Origin: Gammaproteobacteria bacterium
Lineage (GTDB): Bacteria; Pseudomonadota; Gammaproteobacteria; Steroidobacterales; Steroidobacteraceae
Assembly (NCBI GenBank): GCA_028293745.1
Contig: JAQGOF010000120.1
Coordinates: 1-49,565, forward strand
Reading direction: 5' to 3'
DNA length: 49,565 nucleotides
The notes below the pieces were generated by a model, which saw only the letters and a program-made list of their open reading frames with translations, had not been told where the DNA came from and made no database searches. A program made the position numbers and the translations under genes. Shown in pieces: positions 8,465 to 16,759 of the stretch. How positions within the stretch are numbered: position 1 is the stretch's first letter; each line of letters starts with the position of its first letter.

Positions 8465-9571
8465 TCACAACAGGTCTCCGTAGAGCTCGACGTGATGATC
8501 GGTGTTACCCCACGTCATGTCGATGCACGTGAGGCGCTTGAAATAGTTGCCGACGGCCAGCTCCGCTGTCATGCCCATACCGCCATGCAATTGCACGGCC
8601 TGTTGGCCGACGAAGTGCCCCGAGCGGCCGATCATTGCCTTGGCCGCGGACAGCGCTTTACGGCGCTCGTTTCGCTGTGGATGCTCGATCAGGGCGGCCG
8701 CCTGCAACGCCATGGAGCGTGCCTGCTCGACCGCGATTTGCATGTCCGCCAAGCGATGCTGCAGCGCCTGAAACCGCCCTATGGGCTGTCCGAACTGTTT
8801 GCGTGTCCGCAGATGCTCGGCCGTCAACTCCATCAGCTTCTCCATCGCTCCGACGGCCTCTGCGCACAATGCCGCAATTCCCCGATCAACCGCCCATTCG
8901 AGCGGCACATACCCGGACCCGATCTCTCCCAGAACGGAGTCGAGCGGCACCTGTACGTCTGCGAGACTGATCTCCGCGGCCCGTTGTCCGTCGAGCGTGG
9001 GAGAGCCTCTCACCGTCACGCCGGCCGCTGTGGCGTCCACCAAAAACAACGTCAGTCCATCCTGGTCACGTTGACCACCCGAGGTCCGGGCGCAGACGAT
9101 GAGAACATGAGCACTGTCGCCGTGAAGGACCACGGCCTTGCGTCCATTCAGAACGTAGGACTGACCCTGTCTGACCGCCGTCGTGCTGATGTCAGCAAGG
9201 TCGAAACGGGCGCCGGGCTCCAGGGTCGCCAGTGCAACTCGCAGTGATCCGTTGACGATCCGCGGCAACATGTCGTCTCGTTGGGCCGCGGAGCCGATAT
9301 TACCGAGCAATGCCGCCCCCACGACCGCGGTTGATACGAATGGCTGGCCAAACAATGCCCGGCCGAACTCCTGCATGACGATGAGCGTTTCCACGGGTGT
9401 GGCACCCAACCCGCCATGGTCTTCGTCAACGTTGAGTCCCAGCAAGCCGAGCTCGGCCAGCTCCCCCCACCGCTCGGGCGAAAACCCGCGTTGTACTACA
9501 GTCTCCGCAGCCAGCCAGCGCATGACCGTCTCGGCCAACATCTGCTGCTCTTCGCTGTAGGAGAAATTCAC
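8465..9571 (-). CDS. Acyl-CoA dehydrogenase, beta-type subunit of a heteromeric pair
   Basis: A 368-residue acyl-CoA dehydrogenase-fold protein: N-terminal helices from MNFSYSEEQQML, a beta domain around residues 115-215, and C-terminal helices with RKQFGQPIGRFQALQHRLADM and VQLHGGMGMT. The usual catalytic glutamate is not seen either in the helix-G position (VDRGIAALCAEAVG) or near the C-terminus (TWGNTDHH). This fits the non-catalytic, FAD-completing partner known from alpha2beta2 acyl-CoA dehydrogenases of steroid side-chain degradation (FadE26/27, FadE28/29 type). The ATG overlaps the TGA of the upstream partner by four bases, so 1:1 coupled synthesis is likely. Confidence 0.88.
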   Translation of the reverse strand: MNFSYSEEQQMLAETVMRWLAAETVVQRGFSPERWGELAELGLLGLNVDEDHGGLGATPVETLIVMQEFGRALFGQPFVSTAVVGAALLGNIGSAAQRDDMLPRIVNGSLRVALATLEPGARFDLADISTTAVRQGQSYVLNGRKAVVLHGDSAHVLIVCARTSGGQRDQDGLTLFLVDATAAGVTVRGSPTLDGQRAAEISLADVQVPLDSVLGEIGSGYVPLEWAVDRGIAALCAEAVGAMEKLMELTAEHLRTRKQFGQPIGRFQALQHRLADMQIAVEQARSMALQAAALIEHPQRNERRKALSAAKAMIGRSGHFVGQQAVQLHGGMGMTAELAVGNYFKRLTCIDMTWGNTDHHVELYGDLL

Positions 9572-10770
9572 GGCTGACTTCCCAGGAGCGCGCGGGCGAT
9601 CAGGTTCTTCTGCACCTCGTTGGTACCGCCGTAGATCGATACTTTGCGCAGATCGAGATACTGGGCCGCCAGTGCGTTCAGTCCGTGGCCGTCCGCGGTT
9701 TCGCCGGCAAACTCCGCATTCAGCGCCTCAGGGAGGTGCGGAATCGCGTACGGTCCCGCGCACTCCATCAGCAGTTGCGACAGCTCCTGCTGAATTTCCG
9801 AGCCGCGTATCTTCAGGATGGACGCTTCTGCGCCGATGGACTTGCCCGCCTGCTCGAGCGAGCTGGCCCGCATCAACGACCATTCGTGCGCACGGACGTC
9901 GATCTCGACCTTAACGATGCGATCACGGAACCTGGGATCCTCGATGAGCGGCCGGCCCCGTTTGGGCTCGCTCCGGGCAAGCTCCTTGAGCCGCACCAGG
10001 AGCCGCTTGCACGTGCCGATCCCGGCAATCGTCGTTCGCTCGTGGCCGAGCAGAAACTTGGCAATGGTCCAGCCGCGATTCTCCTCGCCGACGAGATTGG
10101 CCATCGGGACCGCCACGTCGTCGAGGAACACCTCGTTGACATCCGCGCCCTCGTCCAGGGTCCGGATCGGCTTTACCCGCACGCCCGGGCTCGTCATGTC
10201 GATCAACAGAAAGGAGATGCCCTCCTGTGGCTTGCCCGACGCGCGCGTTCTCACCAGGCAGAAGATCCAGTTAGCCCAGTGCGCAAAGCTCGTCCAGGTC
10301 TTCTGACCGTTGACGATGTAGACATCATCCTGGCGCTCGGCCCGTGTCGTCAGAGACGCGAGGTCGGAGCCGGCGCCTGGCTCGGAGTAACCCTGACACC
10401 ACCAGTCTTCCATTGTCAGGATACGAGGCAGGAAACGCTTCTGCTGGTGCTCGCTGCCAAACGCCTGCAGGACCGGTCCAACCATCGAGAGACCGAAGGG
10501 CATCTGCCGAGGGGCGCCTGCGACAAAACACTCCTCTTCGAACAGGCTACGCTGGCGGGCGTTCCAACCGGTGCCACCCTGCTCACGCGGCCAGCTTGGC
10601 GCTCCCCAGCCCCGTTCATTCAGGATCCTCTGCCAGCGAACATAGTCCTGCCGCTCGATCCGCAGGAAACCGAGTACTTTGGCGCGGATGTCCGGCGGCA
10701 GGCGGGCGGCAACGAAGCCGGCCACCTCGGCGCGGAAGGTTTGGGTCTCGGGCGATTCACGCAAGTCCAT
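9568..10770 (-). CDS. Acyl-CoA dehydrogenase, alpha-type (catalytic) subunit
   Basis: A 400-residue acyl-CoA dehydrogenase. FAD and substrate signatures are WWCQGYSEPGAGSDLASL (residues ~122-139), YIVNGQKTWTSFAHWANW, and the C-terminal SIYGGTNEVQKNLIARALLG. The helix-G sequence LLGHERTTIAG places a glutamate where isovaleryl- and long-chain acyl-CoA dehydrogenases have their catalytic base. It is encoded immediately before, and overlaps by four bases, a second acyl-CoA dehydrogenase-fold gene lacking that glutamate. The pair is inferred to form a heterotetramer introducing a 2,3-double bond into a bulky acyl-CoA. A homologous pair lies at 27282-29620. Confidence 0.9.
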   Translation of the reverse strand: MDLRESPETQTFRAEVAGFVAARLPPDIRAKVLGFLRIERQDYVRWQRILNERGWGAPSWPREQGGTGWNARQRSLFEEECFVAGAPRQMPFGLSMVGPVLQAFGSEHQQKRFLPRILTMEDWWCQGYSEPGAGSDLASLTTRAERQDDVYIVNGQKTWTSFAHWANWIFCLVRTRASGKPQEGISFLLIDMTSPGVRVKPIRTLDEGADVNEVFLDDVAVPMANLVGEENRGWTIAKFLLGHERTTIAGIGTCKRLLVRLKELARSEPKRGRPLIEDPRFRDRIVKVEIDVRAHEWSLMRASSLEQAGKSIGAEASILKIRGSEIQQELSQLLMECAGPYAIPHLPEALNAEFAGETADGHGLNALAAQYLDLRKVSIYGGTNEVQKNLIARALLGSQP

Positions 10771-10793
10771 GGCGAGCTTCCTGCACGGGTGGG

Positions 10794-11603
10794 TTATTTT
10801 CCGGTGAAGCGCGGCGGCCGCTTCTGCATGAAGGCGAGCTTGCCCTCTTTGAAGTCCTCACAGGTATTCGCCTCGAGCATTGCCTCGGAGTCCGTGATGA
10901 GGGCCTCGTGCAGTGACTGGAACGGAAGCTCCCACAACTGTTGTTTCATGACTCGCAGCGAGCGTGGCGACACCTTCTCCGCAAGCTCGCGTGCATAGTC
11001 AAAAGTGACCTGCTCCAGTGCCACCCGCGGCGGACACTGGTTAACGAGCCCGAGCCTTTGGGCCTCGAGCCCCTGTACCTTGCGTCCCGACAGCAACAGG
11101 TCGATGGCGTTGGCATGTCCAACGACCCGATTGAGAATCCAGGCCATTCCGTACTCGGAGGCAAGCCCAATGCGCGAGAAGGCTGTGGTGATCACGGCGT
11201 CCTCAGCCGCGAATCGCATGTCACAGAACAATGCATGGACGAGACCGATACCCGCCGTCGCCCCATTCAGCATGGCAATGATGGGCTTGGCCAGCGACGG
11301 AAAATAAGCGGTGCGGCTCTGATAGTCGGGCCGCCGGCTGAAATCGTACGGACGGGGCAACTTGTCGATGAGCTGGCGCGGATTGTCACTCTTGAAGCCC
11401 GTGATATCACCGCCGGCGCAGAACGCCTTGCCCGCACCTGTCAGTACGATCACGCGCACGTTCTCGTCGGCAGACGCGGCATGCGTGGCTCGATACACCT
11501 CTTCTGCCATTACGTCGGTCCAGGAGTTCAGGTGCTCCGGACGATTGAGGGTCACGGTGGCGATCCGATCCTGGACTTCGTACCGAATCTGCTGATAAGT
11601 CAT
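10794..11603 (-). CDS. Crotonase family protein (probable enoyl-CoA isomerase/hydratase)
   Basis: A 269-residue crotonase with an intact oxyanion loop (AFCAGGDITGF) and the family helices GATAGIGLVHALFCD and TTAFSRIGLASEYGMAWILNRVVG. The first hydratase glutamate is replaced (GLVHAL) and the second position is phenylalanine, but a glutamate appears in SEYG. This is a pattern of isomerase-type or uncharacterised crotonases in secondary-metabolite and steroid clusters. It lies between the CoA transferase and the paired acyl-CoA dehydrogenases, with 23-30 base gaps, in the operon 13984-7654. Precise reaction unknown. Confidence 0.88.
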   Translation of the reverse strand: MTYQQIRYEVQDRIATVTLNRPEHLNSWTDVMAEEVYRATHAASADENVRVIVLTGAGKAFCAGGDITGFKSDNPRQLIDKLPRPYDFSRRPDYQSRTAYFPSLAKPIIAMLNGATAGIGLVHALFCDMRFAAEDAVITTAFSRIGLASEYGMAWILNRVVGHANAIDLLLSGRKVQGLEAQRLGLVNQCPPRVALEQVTFDYARELAEKVSPRSLRVMKQQLWELPFQSLHEALITDSEAMLEANTCEDFKEGKLAFMQKRPPRFTGK

Positions 11604-11633
11604 GGTGCGTGATTTCCCGGTGCTACGTTCCGC

Positions 11634-12830
11634 TCAGATTGCCCGCTCGGCCCGCAGGCTGGCGATGGTTTCCGGTGAGTATCCCAGCTCGCCCAGAACG
11701 GAGTCAGTATGTTCGCCGAGCCCAGGCACCGGGCCCATTCTGGCTTGCACGGAATCCGGCAGTGCGGGCGGCAAGAGAGCTGGGATCCTTCCTGCCGGCG
11801 TGTCCACTTGCGTCCACCGCTGCCGGGCCGCCAGCTGCGGGTGCGCCCAGACCTCGTGCATCTCGTTGATGCGGGCATTGGCGATTCCGGCCAGCTCGAG
11901 CCTCTGGACCACCTCTTCTGCAGATAGATGCGAGAACGTCTCATTCACGATGGCATCCACCTCGGCACGCGCGGCCACGCGGCGGGCGTTGCTCGCAAAG
12001 CGCTCATCGCCGGCGAGCTCAGGCCGTCGCAGGACCCGCTCGCAAAATAAAGCCCATTCGCGTTCGTTCTGCAAGCCAAGCATCACCAACTTCCCATCTC
12101 CCGCACGGAACGGTCCATAGGGGTAGATCGTGGCGTGCGAAGCCGCAGTCCGCGGCGGTGGGGGCGCTCCTTCGAAAGCGTAGTAGAGTGGATAGCTCAT
12201 CCACTCGACCATGGTTTCCAACAGCGACACGTCGATCCGCGTGCCGCGGCCTGTCCGTCCCCGCTGCAACAGCGCCGCCAGAATGCTGCTATACGCATAC
12301 ATACCCGCGGAGATGTCGGCAATGGAATTGCCGGCCTTGGACGGACTCTGGGGTGTTCCGGTAATGGACAGGAAACCCGACTCGCTCTGAATCAACAGGT
12401 CGTAGGCCTTCTTGTCCACGTAGGGACCGGAGGCCCCGTAACCCGACACGTCGCAAACTATCAGGCGCGGATGATCTGCCGCCAGTGTGTCATAGCTCAG
12501 ACCCAGCCTCGTGGCCGCGCCAGGAGCGAGGTTCTGCACCAGAACATCGGCACGCGCGATGAGCTTCCCGAGGATTTCACGCGCTTTCGTGTGTTTGACG
12601 TCCAGCGTGACGCTCTCTTTCGAGCGGTTCGTCCAGACGAAGTGGGACGCCATACCGCGGACGCGGGTATCGTAGCCGCGTGCGAAATCGCCGGTTCCCG
12701 GGCGTTCTATCTTGATGACCCGCGCGCCGAGGTCTGCCAGTTGACGCGTGCAGAACGGTGCGGCAATTGCGTGTTCGAGCGTTACGACTGTGACACCGTC
12801 CAGAGGGCGCATGGTGCGGCGTGCAGTCAA
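11634..12830 (-). CDS. CaiB/BaiF (class III) CoA transferase
   Basis: A 398-residue family III CoA transferase that moves CoA between acids without ATP. Family features include the opening PLDGVTVVTLEHAIAAPFCTRQLADLGARVIKIE and the catalytic aspartate in KKAYDLLIQSESGF near residue 150. The interlocking-dimer C-terminal half is complete. The ATG at 12830 overlaps the upstream acyl-CoA dehydrogenase stop by four bases (ATGA); a second ATG six codons in (12812) is possible. In this operon it would activate the substrate acid or swap CoA among intermediates. The same region also encodes AMP- and ADP-forming ligases, so three activation chemistries coexist. Confidence 0.92.
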   Translation of the reverse strand: MTARRTMRPLDGVTVVTLEHAIAAPFCTRQLADLGARVIKIERPGTGDFARGYDTRVRGMASHFVWTNRSKESVTLDVKHTKAREILGKLIARADVLVQNLAPGAATRLGLSYDTLAADHPRLIVCDVSGYGASGPYVDKKAYDLLIQSESGFLSITGTPQSPSKAGNSIADISAGMYAYSSILAALLQRGRTGRGTRIDVSLLETMVEWMSYPLYYAFEGAPPPPRTAASHATIYPYGPFRAGDGKLVMLGLQNEREWALFCERVLRRPELAGDERFASNARRVAARAEVDAIVNETFSHLSAEEVVQRLELAGIANARINEMHEVWAHPQLAARQRWTQVDTPAGRIPALLPPALPDSVQARMGPVPGLGEHTDSVLGELGYSPETIASLRAERAI

Positions 12831-13984
12831 AATGAGCGGGGCAGTCCCAGGACGTGCTCCGCAACATACGAAAGAATGAGGTTGGTTGAGATCGGAGCGA
12901 CCTGGTACAGGCGGGTCTCCCTGAATTTGCGCTCGACGTCGTACTCACTGGCGAAACCGAATCCGCCATGAGTCTGAAGGCAGACGTTGGCCGCTTCCCA
13001 GGACGCCTTCGCCGCGAGGTACTTGGCCATGTTGGCCTCTGCGCCACAAGGCTGGTGCGCGTCGTACAGCTCGCAAGCCTTGAAACGCATGAGGCTGGCG
13101 GCCTCGACCTCGATGTGGGCCTCGGCGATCGGGAACTGAACGCCCTGGTTGCGCCCGATGGGACGATCGAACACAACGCGCTCGTTGGCGTATTTCGTGG
13201 CGCGCTCGACGAACCAGTAACCATCCCCGATGCACTCCGCGGCTATGAGGGCGCGCTCGGCATTCAGGCCGTCGAGTATGTACTTGAAGCCTTTGCCCTC
13301 CTCGCCGACGAGGTTATCCGCGGGAATTTCGAGATTGTCGAAGAACAACTCGCTGGTCTCGTGGTTGACCATGTTGGGGATCGACCGCAGCGTCAGGCCT
13401 TTGCCCACGGAGTCGTGCAGGTTGACGAGAAACACTGACATGCCGTCGGATTTGCGCTGCACCTGCGCGAGCGGCGTGGTGCGCGCCAACAGCACCAGCA
13501 GGTCGGAATGCCGCACGCGCGAAATCCATACCTTCTGGCCGTTGACGACGTACCGGTCGCCATTGCGTACGGCTGTGGTCTTCAGTTTGGTCGTGTCGGT
13601 GCCAGTCGTGGGTTCCGTCACCGCCATGGATTGCATGCGCAGCTCGCCGCGGGCGATTCGGGGCAGGTACTCCTGCTTCTGTGCCTCGGAGCCGTGGCGC
13701 ACGAGTACATTCATCACATACATCTGGCCGTGACAGGCACCGGAATTGCCCCCGCTCCGGTTGATCTCCTCCATGATCACTGACGCGGCAGCCAGGCTCA
13801 GTCCCGATCCGCCGTATTCTTCCGGAATCAACGCCGCAAGCCAGCCCGCGGAAGTCAGCGCGGCGACGAACTCGGATGGATAGCCGCGCTCGGCATCCAC
13901 CTTGCGGAAATACTCATCGGGAAATTGCGCACACAGCGCGCGCACGCCGCTGCGGATTTCTTCGTAGTCGGTAGCCCTTCTCAT
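12827..13984 (-). CDS. Acyl-CoA dehydrogenase
   Basis: A 385-residue homomeric-type acyl-CoA dehydrogenase. Seen are MAVTEPTTGTDTTKLKT (FAD and substrate loop), YVVNGQKVWIS, and FDRPIGRNQGVQFPIAEAHIEVEAA with QTHGGFGFASEYDVERKFRETRLYQVAPIST. The helix-G text GLNAERALIAA carries a glutamate at the position used as catalytic base in isovaleryl-CoA dehydrogenase, while the usual C-terminal Glu position reads VAPIST. It is the first gene of the leftward operon 13984-7654. Just upstream lies a candidate operator (14007-14020). The oxidised acyl-CoA is not identifiable. Confidence 0.92.
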   Translation of the reverse strand: MRRATDYEEIRSGVRALCAQFPDEYFRKVDAERGYPSEFVAALTSAGWLAALIPEEYGGSGLSLAAASVIMEEINRSGGNSGACHGQMYVMNVLVRHGSEAQKQEYLPRIARGELRMQSMAVTEPTTGTDTTKLKTTAVRNGDRYVVNGQKVWISRVRHSDLLVLLARTTPLAQVQRKSDGMSVFLVNLHDSVGKGLTLRSIPNMVNHETSELFFDNLEIPADNLVGEEGKGFKYILDGLNAERALIAAECIGDGYWFVERATKYANERVVFDRPIGRNQGVQFPIAEAHIEVEAASLMRFKACELYDAHQPCGAEANMAKYLAAKASWEAANVCLQTHGGFGFASEYDVERKFRETRLYQVAPISTNLILSYVAEHVLGLPRSF

Positions 13985-14006
13985 TTCTGAATTATGCTCG
14001 ACTATG

Positions 14007-14020
14007 TGAACGTGCGTCCA
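14007..14020 (-). promoter_or_regulatory. Candidate operator of the 13984-7654 operon
   Basis: On the minus strand the text is ATCTGGACGCACGTTCACATAG-like: the half-sites TGGAC and GTTCA are separated by four bases, one more than in the sister sites, and flanked by the same ATCTG and CATAG bases. It lies 23 bases upstream of the acyl-CoA dehydrogenase start. The extra base and one half-site mismatch make it the weaker member of the set. Confidence 0.4.
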
Positions 14021-14037
14021 GATGCGGAATAGCCCAA

Positions 14038-14055
14038 AGGCCGGCTTCCCGGCCT
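14038..14055 (-). terminator. Possible rho-independent terminator after the IclR gene
   Basis: A perfect 7-bp stem AGGCCGG/CCGGCCT with a four-base loop lies 65 bases past the IclR stop. On the minus strand it is followed by a short TTT run only. It separates the IclR transcript from the acyl-CoA dehydrogenase operon. The short T-tract makes termination uncertain. Confidence 0.4.
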
Positions 14056-14120
14056 AGGAGACCCTGCATAGGATTTGGGCGCCTCGCGAGATGCGGGGCC
14101 CTGCCCGCACGCCCGATCGC

Positions 14121-14999
14121 TCAGGTGACCGCGACTCGCCGCCGAGGCGCACTCACCGGACGGAGGGCCTCCGCCTCGGATTCCGGATACACGGTGCTAT
14201 CCAGGTCCGCGGCGTTGGGTGCTACACCCGACGCCCGCGATGCAACCTCCACGATCATGGGGCGCAGCTCCGCCAGCCGGGGCGCCAACCTGTCGCTCGG
14301 TGCGCCGATCGCGATTGCGGCCACGAGCGTTCCGTCGGCGCCAAAGATGGGCGCCGAAATCGCCGCTGATTCCGGGAAATTCTCACCGATGCTGACAGAG
14401 ACGTGCGTCTTGCGAATTCGCTCGAGCTCTTCCCGCAAGCCTTTACGTGTCGTGATGGTCCGCGGTGTACGCTGTTCGAGCTTCGTAGTGCGGAAGTATT
14501 CCTCCTGCCACTGCTCGGTGGCGAAGGCGAGCAGCACACGGCCGGCGGCGGTGGAATACAACGGCCGCACTGCCCCGATCGGCACCGAGAAACGCACCGG
14601 GTGCGGGCTTTCAACCGCATCCACGTACGTAATCACTTTCCCGACACGATCCAGGACACCCAGGTACACGGACTCCTGGGAGCGCTGGGCGAGCTCCTCC
14701 AGGTACGGCCGCACGGCATTAGAGAAATTCCACACCGACATGATGTTGGCGGCGAGGCGGAAAATGGACGGTCCGAGCCGATAGCGGCCGTTGTCGTAAT
14801 TCAGGTAGCCGCTGGCCACCAGCGGGCGCAGCAGGTTGAGCAGGCTGCTCTTGGGCGATCTCAATTCGGTATTGAGGTCCGCAAGGCTCAACCCTTCCTT
14901 GGACTTCGCCAGCGCATCGAACAGTCCCAGCAACCGCATGAGCGATCGCGGACCCGTCACCTTGCGAGCGGCACCGTTCCCGGCACGAACCTTGACCAT
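14121..14999 (-). CDS. IclR family transcriptional regulator
   Basis: A 292-residue regulator, a little longer than the family norm (~250-280). It has an N-terminal winged helix-turn-helix at ~residues 18-75 (LLGLFDALAKSKEGLSLADLNTELRSPKSSLLNLLRPLVASGYL style) and a GAF-like effector-binding domain at ~90-265, including GENFPESAAISAPIFGADGTLVAAIAIGAP. IclR proteins sense small aromatic or CoA-pathway acids and repress or activate catabolic operons. It is monocistronic, lying between two leftward catabolic operons. Its own upstream region holds GAAC-N3-GTAC, similar to the repeats at neighbouring operon promoters, so it is the best local candidate for the regulator of that set. That is inference: a distant TetR-type protein could equally bind such sites. 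Confidence 0.9.
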   Translation of the reverse strand: MVKVRAGNGAARKVTGPRSLMRLLGLFDALAKSKEGLSLADLNTELRSPKSSLLNLLRPLVASGYLNYDNGRYRLGPSIFRLAANIMSVWNFSNAVRPYLEELAQRSQESVYLGVLDRVGKVITYVDAVESPHPVRFSVPIGAVRPLYSTAAGRVLLAFATEQWQEEYFRTTKLEQRTPRTITTRKGLREELERIRKTHVSVSIGENFPESAAISAPIFGADGTLVAAIAIGAPSDRLAPRLAELRPMIVEVASRASGVAPNAADLDSTVYPESEAEALRPVSAPRRRVAVT

Positions 15000-15038
15000 A
15001 GTGTCCCAACCATTTCGACCGGAGTCGTTCTGATATTA

Positions 15039-15049
15039 GTACGGTGTTC
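15039..15049 (-). promoter_or_regulatory. Candidate autoregulatory site upstream of the IclR gene
   Basis: The minus-strand text GAAC-ACC-GTAC lies 40-50 bases upstream of the IclR start, next to TAATAT, a possible -10. It matches the GAAC-ATT-GTAC version at 5761-5773 in both half-sites. This is a short motif, so chance occurrence is possible. Confidence 0.3.
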
Positions 15050-15098
15050 GCACATCTGTCCATGATTACCGTTCGAGCCGGCGAACGCGTCTCGATAA

Positions 15099-15887
15099 CT
15101 ACGAGCTTACCGCAATGCGTAAAGAAAGTACGTCCGCCACGCCGCCATCGACGTGCAGCACATGACCATTCACGTAGGAACCGGCCTCGGAGGCCAGGAA
15201 AATCGCTGCCCCGGCAAGCTCTTCGGGCCGTCCCCAGCGCCCCAGGGCGATGCAGTCCGTGAACACCTGCATCCGCTGCGGGTCGCGGGTCACGGGCTCC
15301 GCCATGTCAGTCAGGAAAAAGCCCGGGGCGATGGCGTTGCAGGTCACGCCGTGCCGCCCGAGCTCGCCGGCCAGGGATTTCGTCAACCCGGCGATCCCGT
15401 GTTTGCTGGCCACATAGGCCTGCAGCCGCTCGCGGCCCAATACCGAGACATACGAGCCAATGTTGATGATTCGTCCCCACTGCTGCGCGACCATGGGCCG
15501 TGCCGCTTCCCGCGCGAGCAGGTACGGTGCAGTGAGATTCGTCTCCAATGTCCGGCGCCATTCTTCGGTTGAGGAGTTGAGGAACTCGCTCCACATGCAC
15601 AACCCGGCGTTGTTCAGCAGGATGTCCAGGTGGCCAAAACGCTCGAGTATCCTGGGAACGACGGCAATCGCAGCACCCTCGTCGGTCAGGTCGAAAGCCC
15701 CGCAGTGGGCGCTGCCTCCCGCGCCAACAATCCCCTCGGCAACGGCGGCCAACCGATGCGTATCCCGGGCAGCGAGCACGACCGTTGCGCCGGCTTTCGC
15801 CAGTGCCTGCGCCATCGCTTTCCCAAGTCCACGAGAGGCGCCCGTAACGAGCGCAACCTTGCCTCGCAACGAGAACAGATCCGTCAC
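15099..15887 (-). CDS. Short-chain dehydrogenase/reductase (FabG-like)
   Basis: A 262-residue classical SDR. It shows TGASRGLG at residues ~15-22, NNAG at ~93, the catalytic serine in NIGSYVS, YVASK at ~158 and PGFFLTDM, closing with GHVLHVDGGV. It is NAD(P)-dependent and probably oxidises a 3-hydroxyacyl-CoA or a ring alcohol. The ATG overlaps the MaoC-type hydratase stop by four bases, which suits a hydratase-dehydrogenase sequence of steps. It is the last gene of the operon 19941-15099. Roughly 100 bases separate it from the IclR gene. Confidence 0.92.
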   Translation of the reverse strand: MTDLFSLRGKVALVTGASRGLGKAMAQALAKAGATVVLAARDTHRLAAVAEGIVGAGGSAHCGAFDLTDEGAAIAVVPRILERFGHLDILLNNAGLCMWSEFLNSSTEEWRRTLETNLTAPYLLAREAARPMVAQQWGRIINIGSYVSVLGRERLQAYVASKHGIAGLTKSLAGELGRHGVTCNAIAPGFFLTDMAEPVTRDPQRMQVFTDCIALGRWGRPEELAGAAIFLASEAGSYVNGHVLHVDGGVADVLSLRIAVSS

Positions 15888-16753
15888 GCAAGCTCGACCA
15901 GGCCGTTGTTCAGAACGACAACATCGCGCGAATCGACACGCGCCCGCAATTGCAGGGACGCCGAATCACGGTGCCAGAGTTGGAAACGAAGGGTCTCGCC
16001 CGGGTACACCGGGGCCGTGAACCGCACCGATAGCGCACGAATACGGGTTGCGTCATATCCACAGACGGCCTTCAGAACGGCGTGTGCCGCCATCCCGTAG
16101 GTGCAAAGGCCATGGAGGATCGGCCGGGTGAACCCAGCAGCTTGCGCCACAGCCGGATCTGCGTGCAGGACATTGTAGTCGCCGCTCAGGCGATAGATGA
16201 GCGCCTGACGCTCCAGTGTCTCCAACTCCACCTCGATATCCGGCGCGCGATCTGGTGTCGCCGGCAAAGGCTCCGGACCCGCGTCACTCTGTCCACCCTT
16301 CGCGCTGAATCCCCCATCACCGCGCAGGAAGGTGACGTTGCGCCCTTCGGCAATCAACTCGCCACTGTCCTGGTCGCGCAGCTCACGCGTGATTACGGCA
16401 ACAGCTCCCTTACCCGGGCCCTTGTCAGTGATGGAAACTACCTTGTTGCGCGCGACGAGCTGACCCGCAACCGGCAAAGGCTTGAGCAGCCGCACGGATT
16501 GCTCGCCGTGGACGAGCTTGACCCAATCGGCACCCGTGCGCGGATCGCGCCACCAGAAGCCCGGGCTCCCCAGCACGGATACCATGGTGGGTACAGCCTG
16601 CAGGTTCTGCTCGAAAACAAATTGCAGCTGCCCGGCATCCACGGGCTGGGCGCCAATTCCGATACCCAGCGCGTACAACATCGTGTCGCGCTGCGTATAG
16701 GAATGCGTGATATCGCCGAAGTCCCAGTTCTTGACGGATTGATAGTCGAGCAT
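15884..16753 (-). CDS. MaoC-like double hot-dog enoyl-CoA hydratase (hydratase 2)
   Basis: A 289-residue protein with two hot-dog domains. The C-terminal one carries the hydratase-2 motif YRLSGDYNVLHADPAVAQAAGFTRPILHGLCTYG (Asp and His catalytic pair, residues ~190-220), as in the hydratase part of peroxisomal multifunctional enzyme 2. It adds water to 2-enoyl-CoA to give (R)-3-hydroxyacyl-CoA. It is encoded between the SCP2-type thiolase (six-base gap) and an SDR (four-base overlap), so the operon contains consecutive hydration and oxidation steps plus thiolase or aldolase cleavage. Family and reaction are secure; chain identity is unknown. Confidence 0.92.
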   Translation of the reverse strand: MLDYQSVKNWDFGDITHSYTQRDTMLYALGIGIGAQPVDAGQLQFVFEQNLQAVPTMVSVLGSPGFWWRDPRTGADWVKLVHGEQSVRLLKPLPVAGQLVARNKVVSITDKGPGKGAVAVITRELRDQDSGELIAEGRNVTFLRGDGGFSAKGGQSDAGPEPLPATPDRAPDIEVELETLERQALIYRLSGDYNVLHADPAVAQAAGFTRPILHGLCTYGMAAHAVLKAVCGYDATRIRALSVRFTAPVYPGETLRFQLWHRDSASLQLRARVDSRDVVVLNNGLVELA

Positions 16754-16759
16754 GGCCGG

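Noticed and set aside
9685..10998. 437-codon plus-strand open frame opposite the acyl-CoA dehydrogenase and crotonase
   Set aside because: Composition is arginine- and leucine-rich without domain text; it spans the boundary of two well-supported minus-strand genes.
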